Assembly (NCBI GenBank): GCA_019009955.1
Contig: CM032229.1
Coordinates: 146,280,001 to 146,344,000, forward strand
Direction of reading: 5' to 3'
DNA: 64,000 nt
Source: Riptortus pedestris
Lineage: Eukaryota; Arthropoda; Insecta; Hemiptera; Alydidae
Below the pieces are notes generated by a model. That model was not told the DNA's origin. It was given only the letters and a program-made list of their open reading frames with translations, and did no database searches. Below, piece after piece: positions 55,709 to 64,000 of the stretch; the stretch's first letter is position 1; each line of letters opens with the position of its first letter. Position numbers and translations under genes: made by a program.

Positions 55709-57699
55709 CATTACACTGACTAGAATACATGTGTTTTCTATGCATGATCTGCGTACGTAAACTAAGAGTTTCCGTACTAGGACGGTAAAATTTGGCGGGA
55801 ATCAAACACATGTATTTGTAATATTCCTAATTTTTTCATTTAACTCTTCGTAACCTGTGTTACTAAACATTGGCATACCGTACATACATACCGTACAAGC
55901 CGTACATACCCCCTAAAGGGTTTCACATTAGCGGCAATACTAATTGCACAATTAATATCAATATAAAGAAGTAATTAGTAACCTTGTTGTTCTGACATAT
56001 GTTTCATAACTACCATAAAAATAAACCTGTTTGGCTTAATTAATTTCAGTAATTTCTTGAGGTTGTTGTACAGTGTAATGAAAAGTAATTTTCATCATTC
56101 TTACGGAAACTGTCTTTTCGGTACTCGGTCTGTTTTCCAAGCTCGGCTTCGCCTCGCTCGTAAAAATAGACCTCGTATCGAAACACTCAGTTTCCGTACT
56201 TGTGATGAAAATAATTTATATCTTTTCATCGTAAAGAACTAAGAAATACAATGCCAAATATATCAGCAAGAGTTAAATAATTTTTAAACCATCATATGGG
56301 AAGGAAGAGAAGTTTGTCAATATTCATCATGTTATTATTATGATTATTATTTGTTAACGTCCACTTTTTGCAACTGAGGCTAATTGGGACGGGTTATCTA
56401 CAGGTTACCACCCGTTTCTAGCCAGGGTGGGATTTTAGGATGTTATTTAATGAATTTCGTCACTAAATAATTTCCTTTGCCCAGGCGAGAATCGAACTCG
56501 CCACTCTAGGTTTACCATGTGAGATAAAGGTCAACGCTTTAACTCGCATGGCTAACCTGAGCCCGTATTCATCATGTGTAACAATATTTAATTTAAATTT
56601 GCTCTGAATATTATACATAAATTTATTTTTTTATATTTGTTTATTGTCAATATACTTGATTAACCAATTAGTTCAATGTAATTCTGGTTATCAAAAAACT
56701 AACAAGAAGTATGCACCAATGATTATCTGTTAAAAAAACTAATAAGTACTCAAATTCATCGAGTGGTAGGTTGGATTCCACCATTAAATAATAGTTATTT
56801 ATTATACAAGAGATGAAAGTAGATCATTTTACAACTCGAGTGAAACGTTTACCCACAAGAGCGAAGCGAGTGTGGTAATTTCACGAGAGTTGTAAATTTT
56901 ACTTTCGTCACGAGTGTAATATTAATTTTTTTCTGTAATCGTGTAATACATGATCAGATCTAACCAGAATATGAACAAAATTAGGATATTGTGAAGATTA
57001 TGGTATGTTGTTGGTAGGTTATAAGCATGGTTGTGAAAGGTTATAAGCATAGTTATAAAACAACTAGTGATGATAGTGAAGTAGTGCAGTTATAAACAAG
57101 TGCAGGTTATAAACAAGGAAGGTAATTATTATTATATTTAAATTTTAAAATTCTTACAATGTTAAGAAACATTCAATAGTTATTTTCATCACAAGTACGG
57201 AAACTGAGTGTTTCGATACGAGGTCTATTTTTACGAGCGAGGCGAAGCCGAGTGTGTGGAAAACAGACCGAGTACCGAAAAGACAGTTTCCGTACTTGTG
57301 ATGAAAATTACTTTTCATTACACTGTACAACAACCACAAGAAATTACTGAAATTAATTAAGCCAAACAGGTTTATTTTTATGGTAGTTATGAAACATATG
57401 TCAGAACAACAAGGTTACAAATTACATCTTTATATTGATATTAATTGTGCAATTATTATTGCCGCTAATGTTAAACCCTTTAGGGGGTATGTACGGCTTG
57501 TTGATTACCAAATTATTGGTTGATGTCGATTCAACTCTTGTTTAGTAACACAGGTTACGAAGAGTTAAATGAAAAAATTAGGAAAATTACAAATACATGT
57601 GTTTGATTTCCGCCAAAGTTTACTGTCCTAGTACGGAAACTCTTAGTGTCCGTACGCAGATCATGCATAGAAAACACATGTTTTCTAGTCAGTGTAATG
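55709..57699. mobile_element. Foldback element, ~500-bp inverted arms
   Basis: CATTACACTGACTAGAA at 55709 is repeated inverted, ending at 57699. Homology between arms continues for about 500 bp (55709-56222 against 57178-57699), with shared landmarks ACATGTATTTGTAAT, CCCCCTAAAGGGTTT and GGCTTCGCCTCGCTCG. Arms differ by indels (a 5' TACATACATACC duplication on the left, extra sequence at about 57500 on the right). The ~950-bp centre has no coding frame and carries a SINE insertion. The target duplication is not resolvable next to T and A runs. It resembles foldback-type MITEs; no transposase is present. Confidence 0.82.
56334..56564 (-). repeat. Main SINE, full-length copy inside the foldback centre
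   Basis: Minus strand. It closely matches the copy at 49623-49855, including GGCTAACCTGAGCCC at its right end and GTCCACTTTTTGCAACT at its 3' body. It inserted after the foldback element formed. Confidence 0.92.
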
Positions 57700-57831
57700 A
57701 AAAACCATTTAATTTCCAACTTCAAATTATTTTTTAATTTATACGTATTACTAAATAAGAAGGCAATTCACTTTCTTCACTCATTTCAGTTTAGTAATGT
57801 TACCATTATTCAACGATTACAGAAAAAATCC

Positions 57832-57925
57832 TTATTCCCACCCTGGCTAGAAAAGGGTGGCAACCAGTAGATAACCCGTCCCAATTAGCCTTAGTAAGGC
57901 ATAGTGGGCGCTAATAAATAACTCT
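57832..57925 (+). repeat. Main SINE, 3' fragment
   Basis: CCCACCCTGGCTAGAAAAGG to GGCGCTAATAAATAA; the tRNA-like half is absent. Confidence 0.82.
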
Positions 57926-58685
57926 CTCCGATGAAATGATTACCGTCGTTTTCCCTAGGGTGCTGGAGGTTGAGAAAACGATTTATCAGCATGAATAATC
58001 ATAACCCTTTTTTCTACTTCTTTGTACAAAGTGAAGTATTCCAATCGGGAAATATTCCGTTTTTCTGCTACCATCAGAAGTATCCCTTATAACAATCCCT
58101 CAACCATTTTTGACTACTTCCACCGTGACGTTTGTACGTATCCTCTAGAACTACCCTTAGAATGTTGTAATTTCATATTTAACTATATACTCGTTGTTTA
58201 CCTCTTCTATTGATCGAAATCGACTAAGGGATAAGAGGGTAAAGGCGAGGGTGAAAATAATAAAAACAACAAATTCCGCATCAATTACAAGAAAACATGG
58301 AATGTCCTTTATTTTAATTGACTCCAAATAATTTTTGAAAATCGTACATATATCGATACTTTTATCTTTTGATTTTCATTGGAATATCTATTTAATTAGC
58401 TGACTAGAACCCACCATTATTTATTGTATCGCTCTATACTTGGAGTCACTTGAAGAGGAAGTAGAAAGTTTGTGTAGTGATTTAAGTTGTTAATTTGTGT
58501 AAAATTGCTCTCTTTAAGGCATCAAAGTATGGAAAACCAGGTGAGTAATAACTCATTTCAGGTTAAGCCTGGTTGTACGTCGAGTTGATCCCTTACTATA
58601 GCTTCCGCTGGGTGGCGGGTTTACTGAACGATGGAAACTAAAAAAATACAACTATATCTGCAATAACCGAGATACTGAGCAACTA
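57926..58685. other. No feature recognised
   Basis: No coding signal. GTCGAGTTGATCCCTTACTA at about 58578 weakly matches ATCGAGTTGATCACTCACTA at about 54847, so a small old repeat may be shared. Confidence 0.4.
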
Positions 58686-59439
58686 ACTAAGCAGATTTCC
58701 CTCGTGATGTTTAACTATAGATAAATCTACATACTAGTAACACAACACCACCGCGAATATTAAGTGAATAAATACAAGCGATAGTAAGAAACCTCAAGAC
58801 GGGAAGCACCTGAAACATAAACAAGCACTAACAGGAAAGAAAAAAACAATTACTGAAACATATCAGAATATAACATATTAATTTTATTAAAAACTATTTA
58901 CTATATCTAGTACAGTAATTTGTAATGGATTAGAATAATTTAACACAACAATCAATGAAATTTTAGTAGTCCATGAACTTAAGAGGGGAGGGATCACCAT
59001 AACATACTTGCTATTACTTATGATATTTATCTCTTATAATAAAGGTCTCTTGAAAACAATTTATGGTATTTAAGCTTCGAATAATGTGGTTTATTACATA
59101 ACAGAGTATTGTTTATGTAACATGAGTAGAAGTGGGGGTTTGCTGAAGGCTGAAAAATGCAAATATCTCGGTTAATATTCAAGATAGAGAATAAATGTTT
59201 ATAACAGTATTTATAGTAAATTTAATATCCAATAAGATTGATTCTATACACTTTTTCGGTCCCACGTAAAGTAACGGAGATATTTCGAATTTTCCAAACT
59301 CCCCCCTCTAAACCCCCCTCCTACTGGTCTGCTTTCAACCATTAATCAACTTGATCTGTCTTTTTACATAAAACGTTCACATATCGAGTTTGGTAACGAT
59401 CAAACAAAAATTTGCGACAGCTAGAGCGTTATCAGACAA

Positions 59440-59477
<38 letters not shown>

Positions 59478-59598
59478 GAACGGACCTCATTTTCGTTATC
59501 TCCTGGATAGGATCGATGGACATTTGAAGATATTTTTCGAAAATCGCGTCATGAGTACGACCTCAATAGCTGATTTCCCTTAAGGGAAATCTGCTAAA
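58686..59598 (+). repeat. Family A long copy
   Basis: From AGCAGATTTCCCTCGTGATG to the perfect terminal palindrome TTTCCCTTAAGGGAAATC at about 59575-59592, with the long 5' half, body, TA tract (about 59445-59472) and downstream block. The first ~30 bp of the head are lost. Confidence 0.82.
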
Positions 59599-60238
59599 AA
59601 TCACTCTTAAAAATATATCTAGAAATTAACATGTACAATAAGATTAATTATATACAATGTTTTATATTTTGGATATTAGATTCCCACCCCCAGTCCTATA
59701 GGTGCGGTTAACTGCCTTGATCTTTAGTCTTTATATCGAGTTTGGTAACGATAAAAGTTGTAAGGGCTTTTACCCTCTTGCCCCATAAATATTTTAAATG
59801 GAGTGTATGTCATCCTTGTGTCTCTGGTCGTAATTAAATCAATTTGACTTACTACTTATTATCTTGACCCGACTTCATTCTTCCCCTGATATAATAGCAA
59901 AATAAGTCTCGGTCTATTAACAAAATCTAATGCAGCAACAAATGTTGTTGTTTCCTCTGGGAGCAGTGGCAGACATGTTAAGTGAAGTGTATTGGCAGTT
60001 AAGGGCTCACATCAGCCTTGCCCTAAGGGAGCAATGAAGTAAAGCTATCTCCGGAGAGCAAACTCCAGCTGAGAGCAAAGGTTAAGCCCTCAAGGGACAC
60101 TTTTATCTTTTGATAAATGTGGAAGGACTAAACTGAGAAAAATATGTTCAACATATCACATCGACCGCAGGGTAGAATTATTATGGTTCTTTTACAATTC
60201 AATAAATATGGAGAGTCATTTTCCTAAATGTCTAAACG
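59599..60238. other. No feature recognised
   Basis: Contains a decayed family A body piece (about 59690-59760: GAGTTTGGTAACGATAAAAG) and a slightly GC-richer patch at 59940-60110 without a frame. Confidence 0.4.
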
Positions 60239-60735
60239 ATATCTGAAATGCTAATAATATAATTGGCAATAACATAATAATATTAACATATAGCAATAAT
60301 AATTGTAACAGAGCAGAATGATATAACATAATAGCTATAATACAACGTAAAGATGGCTTCAATAAAAATACATAGTAACTATAGTACAACATAAGAATAA
60401 CTTTAAAGAAATACAACAATAATTGTAATAACACACAAAAATAGCTGTTGTAAGATAATGAATATAACAATAAAAATAACAACTTAGGTACAACATAAGA
60501 ATGGCTTTAATATAACATAACAATATTTATAATTTAATATAACATAGCAATAATTATAATAGTACATAACAATAACTGTTGTAAAATAATATAAGTGACA
60601 ATAACATAATAGTCTTAACAAAACATGAAGATAGCTTTATCAAATTATAGCAATAATTGTTAAAACACATAAAAATAGTTCTATCATGATATAACAACTA
60701 CAGTACAACAATTATAATATAGTTCAACAAACAAA
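60239..60735. repeat. Decayed AT-rich tandem repeat
   Basis: Variants of ATAACATAACAATAATTGTA, TACAACATAAGAATAGCTTT and AACACATAAAAATAGCTGTT recur irregularly over about 500 bp. The period has drifted (about 30 bp), so this is an old array. Confidence 0.6.
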
Positions 60736-60954
60736 GACAAGATGCTATAGATATACAAAACATACAAAAGGCTGTGACCCTGCTGTGTAAACAAAACAAG
60801 GAAGGTTACTATAACCCTAGTCCTAGTGCAATAACCATGTGTAATAGTTTGTAGGTATCTTTAGTCTTGGTAAGTAATAATAAGAAAAAAACACCCTTTT
60901 ACAATAATGTGTAATAACAATGTGCAATATTATAATGTAGTAACTGTAATTTTA

Positions 60955-61025
60955 CAGCCCTGAAGAAAATAAAATAAAGATTCTCGAAATATCGGCATAA
61001 ACTAAGATTTTTTCACCAACATTGA
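60955..61025 (+). other. Penelope-type terminal fragment, hammerhead-like
   Basis: ACAGCCCTGAAGAAAATAAA, then CTCGAAATATCGG and TTTTTTCACCAACATTG. It matches the minus strand at 39179-39250 and keeps CTGAAGA and CGAAA of the hammerhead core with weak stems. Confidence 0.4.
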
Positions 61026-61079
61026 CCAAAACTCCAAAAACAATAACAACACCATATATAAATATAACTTGGTCGAAAA

Positions 61080-62273
61080 CATCAACACAATTATATATAT
61101 ATTTGTCTGTTGCCGCACTAGTGGTCGCAATTTTTGTCTTACCGTTACCAAACTTGATATATAATCGTTTTATACAAAAAGAAAGATCAAGTTCGTTAAC
61201 GACTGAAATTAGACCAGGGGGAAGGGGGGGGGGTTAGAGGGGAAGAATTTCGAAAATCCCTGATATCTCTGTTATCATGCGTCGTATCGAAAAATTGTAT
61301 AGAATCAATCGTATTGTAAATGTAATGTTCTATAAATAATGTTCTGTACTTTTTCCCCTATCTTGCTGATTAACTGAGGGTAATTCTGAGCTATTATCCG
61401 GTTAACATCAATTCCCTCCATACTGTAATATTACATTAGTATAGTGCTGAATATTAATATTCAGTCCTAATTATGTGTCGGATAACGAAAATATATTTAT
61501 AATCTGAATTTAGTAGTCGTCTAGATCAATATCGGTATCTGGCTCTTGAACTACGCTAGATATATTTTGTAACACTATAATTTCCAAAATACGCCATCGG
61601 TGGTTAAAACCGAGGGTGGGGGTTTTCTTGTTCTAACTTTAGTATAAAACAAGAGTACATCACATTTTTTAGGGCGATTGATCAGATCTACAATGGCGAG
61701 GACGAGCAACCTCGCGTCTTTCATGAGCCAGATACCGTAGTGCCAATCAGACCAATCGCCCTAAAAATGTGATGTACTCTTGTTTTATACTAAAGTTAGA
61801 ACAAGAAAACCCCCACACTCGGTTTTAACCACCGATGGCGTATTTTGGAAATTTTAGTGTTACAAAATTTATCTCGCGTCGTTCATGAGCCAGATACCGA
61901 TAGTGAGCCAGACGACTACTAAATTAAGTTTATTAATATATTTTCGTTTTCCGACACATAATTAGGACTGAATATTCATATTCAGAACTACACTAATGTA
62001 ATATAACAGTATGGAGGGACTTGCAGTTAACCGGATAATAGCTCAGAATTACCTAACTGAGATATTTGCATTTTTTAGCTTTTCGGTCTTCTGTAAAGCC
62101 CCACTCCTAATCATCTCATATTAACAATATTCTATTATGATATGAAGCACTTTATTACATGCTTAAATGCCAAATATTTTCTCATTGAACTTTTAAGTTT
62201 TGAGATAAATGCAAATACGTGAGGCAAGTGGGAAATCTGCTTAGTTAACGCAGCCCCTGCGTGACGGACTTTT
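61080..62273 (-). repeat. Family A copy split by a hairpin element
   Basis: Starts at a short TA remnant with TTTGTCTGTTGCCGCACTAG, has the body to about 61378, resumes at 62054 with GAGATATTTGCATTTTTTAG, and ends in the inverted head CAGCCCCTGCGTGACGGACT at 62251-62270. The downstream block and terminal palindrome are absent. Confidence 0.82.
61379..62053. mobile_element. 675-bp foldback MITE with exact 8-bp target duplication
   Basis: GGTAATTCTGAGCTATTATC at 61379 is mirrored by GATAATAGCTCAGAATTACC ending at 62053. Arms of about 300 bp are near-perfect inverted copies up to AGGGCGATTG/CAATCGCCCT. The loop is about 80 bp and holds a partial third copy of arm sequence (TTCATGAGCCAGATACCG). 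TAACTGAG stands at 61371-61378 and again at 62054-62061. An 8-bp duplication fits hAT, Merlin or P superfamilies; the terminal GG fits Merlin best from memory. No protein is encoded. Confidence 0.93.
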
Positions 62274-62727
62274 TCATTTTCTCGACATAACCACTTTTAA
62301 CTTCTTAAATAATTAGAAATTTTATAAATATCATGCCTTTATTGATCTCTTCAACGCATTGAATTAAATCAAGTGTTATAATTACAGGCTTCCACTGTTG
62401 TCGTTTGAGATAATTTCTATAGAAAATTAAGATAATTTATATATTATTTTTTTCCCAAAACAGCAATATTACAATTAAATATCTGGTTTTCCTTAAATAC
62501 CAAGATATAATGGATATAAATGATATTGAGGTGTCTGGGTGACTACCAATGTGATAATTCATGTGCATTCCTTGACCTAGACTCGCAGGAGATTTGTCTG
62601 TAGCTATTTTCTTCTGCACATTTCCAACTAGAACATTGTCGGGCGGTTGACGAAATTTTACTCTAGTGTTGTTGAAAGTGAAGCATTTTGGGTAGTTATG
62701 AAAGATTGAACGCTTAATTTTACGAAA
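62274..62727. other. No feature recognised
   Basis: AT-rich DNA without coding signal. Confidence 0.45.
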
Positions 62728-62890
62728 TTAGTTAAGGCGTTTGTCTTAATCCCCTTGATAAATATGCAGTCGGGGGTTCGATACCCGCCTTGGCAAATAG
62801 GAATTCAATTAGTGACGAAGTCATTTAATAAATATCCTTTGTCCCTCTCTGGCTTTAAAAGGAACACATCCTTCAGATAAGCCTAAGAAA
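62728..62890 (+). repeat. Diverged tRNA-derived SINE
   Basis: AAATTAGTTAAGGCGTTTGTC, then GTCGGGGGTTCGATACCCGC (a B-box in an almost perfect T-arm) and a body related to the main SINE (AATTAGTGACGAAGTCATTT, CCTCTCTGGCTTTAAAAGG). It is an older copy or a sister subfamily. Confidence 0.75.
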
Positions 62891-63430
62891 TACTTCATAA
62901 GATTGGTAAATAGCTTTTTTTTATTAAACAATGCCATTTTTTTACATCAACGATCACTGAATGGAATCTACAGACTAGCATACTTCCACATCTTCGGTGA
63001 GGCAATAGATTGTTTTCAATGGTTTCCTCACAAAATAAATTTGAATGGCCTCCTTGGAAAACGAACCCACTACTCCAGATTTACCATGCATATTTACCGC
63101 CCTATCTTATATGGGGCTAACCTGTGCCCCGAACAATGATTAGCTAAGCCAAATTCACTGATCCAGGGAATGGAATGCAAATCAGATTGAAAATTTATTC
63201 ATTGGTTCATCCGCAATTAATGAATTTTGTACGCTCAAAAGCAGAGTTTGCTGACCCAGTGTAATGTTCAGGAAGAAATTTAATTACTGCTGACTAATTT
63301 GTTCCTTTGTTATTGTTGGCAAAAGACTAAGGTATTACTTCCTCCCTTCTCGAGTGGACTGTATTTTTAGCTGGGAAAAGGGTGGATATCATGAAACCTT
63401 TCTGTTAAATGTTGGAAATTACACTTTTAT
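62891..63430. other. No feature recognised
   Basis: A 78-codon frame (62903-63139) has no motif. Part of it (CATATGGGGCTAACCTGTGCCC near 63110) resembles an inverted SINE head, so it is probably an eroded SINE. Confidence 0.35.
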
Positions 63431-63554
63431 TATTAGCAGATTTCCCTTAAGGAAAATCAGCTATTGAAGTCGTACTCCTGACGCGATTTTCGAAAAAATT
63501 CTTCAAATGTCCATCGATCCTACCCAGGAGATGACGAAAATGAGGTCCGTTCAA

Positions 63555-63610
<56 letters not shown>

Positions 63611-64000
63611 CTGTTAACGCTCTAGCGGTCGCAATTTTTGTTTGATCGTTACCAAACTCGATGTTTAAACGTTTTATGCAAAAAGACAGATCAAGTTCGT
63701 TAATGGCTGAAATTGGTCCAGTGGGAGGGGGGGGGGATTAGAAGGGGGAAATATCTCCGTTACCATACGTCGGATCAAACAATTGTATAGAACCAATCTT
63801 ATTGCAAATTAAATTTACTATAAATATTGTTCTAAACATTTATAATCTATCTTGAATATTAACCGAGATATTGGCATTTTTATTAAATATGGGCGGATAA
63901 AGGACGAGTGAGTTTCCCACCAAAAGCTAGTTCGGCCGTTTCCGTGACTGTTCGGCTCTCGTATGGAGATTTCTCTATTTTATAACTTCACGTGGGAAAT
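63431..64000 (-). repeat. Family A copy running off the window end
   Basis: Terminal AGCAGATTTCCCTTAAGGAA at 63435, downstream block, TA tract 63560-63606, body, and the GC-richer head part with TAACTTCACGTGGGAAAT at the last base. Only the outer head lies outside. Confidence 0.85.

Noticed and set aside
60216..60482. Leu/Tyr-rich 88-codon minus frame
   Set aside because: Lies within the decayed AT-rich tandem repeat and reflects its periodicity.

Overview
The window reads as repeat-dense intergenic DNA from an arthropod nuclear genome, most likely an insect. The evidence is eukaryotic and transposon-based: AT-rich sequence, long (TA)n tracts, non-LTR (Jockey/I-like) and Penelope-like retroelements, and relics of mariner, piggyBac and Merlin DNA transposons. 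There are also tRNA-derived SINEs, satellite arrays, and a broken copy of an arthropod-type Shal (Kv4) potassium-channel exon. I see no intact host gene. The species cannot be fixed from sequence alone.

Layout. 1-3.3 kb: a minus-strand LINE with intact ORF1 (zinc-knuckle protein) and an intact start of ORF2 (endonuclease, then reverse transcriptase) that leaves the window at base 1. 3.8-9.3 kb: mosaic of three interspersed families, called A, B and C here. 9.9-12.1 kb: a decayed second LINE. 13.07-17.50 kb: a 4.4-kb satellite domain with 138-bp, 72-bp and 144-bp periods built from one ancestral monomer of about 70 bp. 17.5-21.4 kb: two family B copies around a poly(A) SINE. 21.6-22.2 kb: mariner relic. 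23.1-25.3 kb: Penelope-like reverse transcriptase. 26.6-27.7 kb: internally deleted piggyBac with both ends and TTAA duplications. 28.5-37.4 kb: A, B and SINE copies plus a detached GIY-YIG endonuclease relic. 38.1-38.7 kb: a 619-bp cassette with terminal inverted repeats carrying a single 103-codon frame. 39.4-41.6 kb: three exon-like fragments of unrelated genes (RanBP2-type zinc finger, Dlg5-like coiled coil, Shal). 42.7-49.9 kb: A, C and SINE copies and a Merlin fragment. 51.2-51.9 kb: 26-bp minisatellite. 53-58 kb: SINE cluster and a 2-kb foldback element. 58.7-64 kb: three more A copies, one split by a 675-bp hairpin element with an exact 8-bp target duplication.

Family A (18 full or partial copies) is the dominant component. 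It has a defined head, an internal (TA)n tract, subterminal inverted repeats and a terminal palindrome. This architecture fits the non-autonomous Helentron derivatives (HINE/DINE-1 type).

Most notable candidates: (1) the cassette at 38.1-38.7 kb with its lone OB-fold-like reading frame; (2) the adjacent cluster of exon fragments, which suggests capture of host exons; (3) the nested satellite domain; (4) the foldback insertion whose empty site can be read from paralogous A copies. Family names given from memory are recognitions by eye, not search results.
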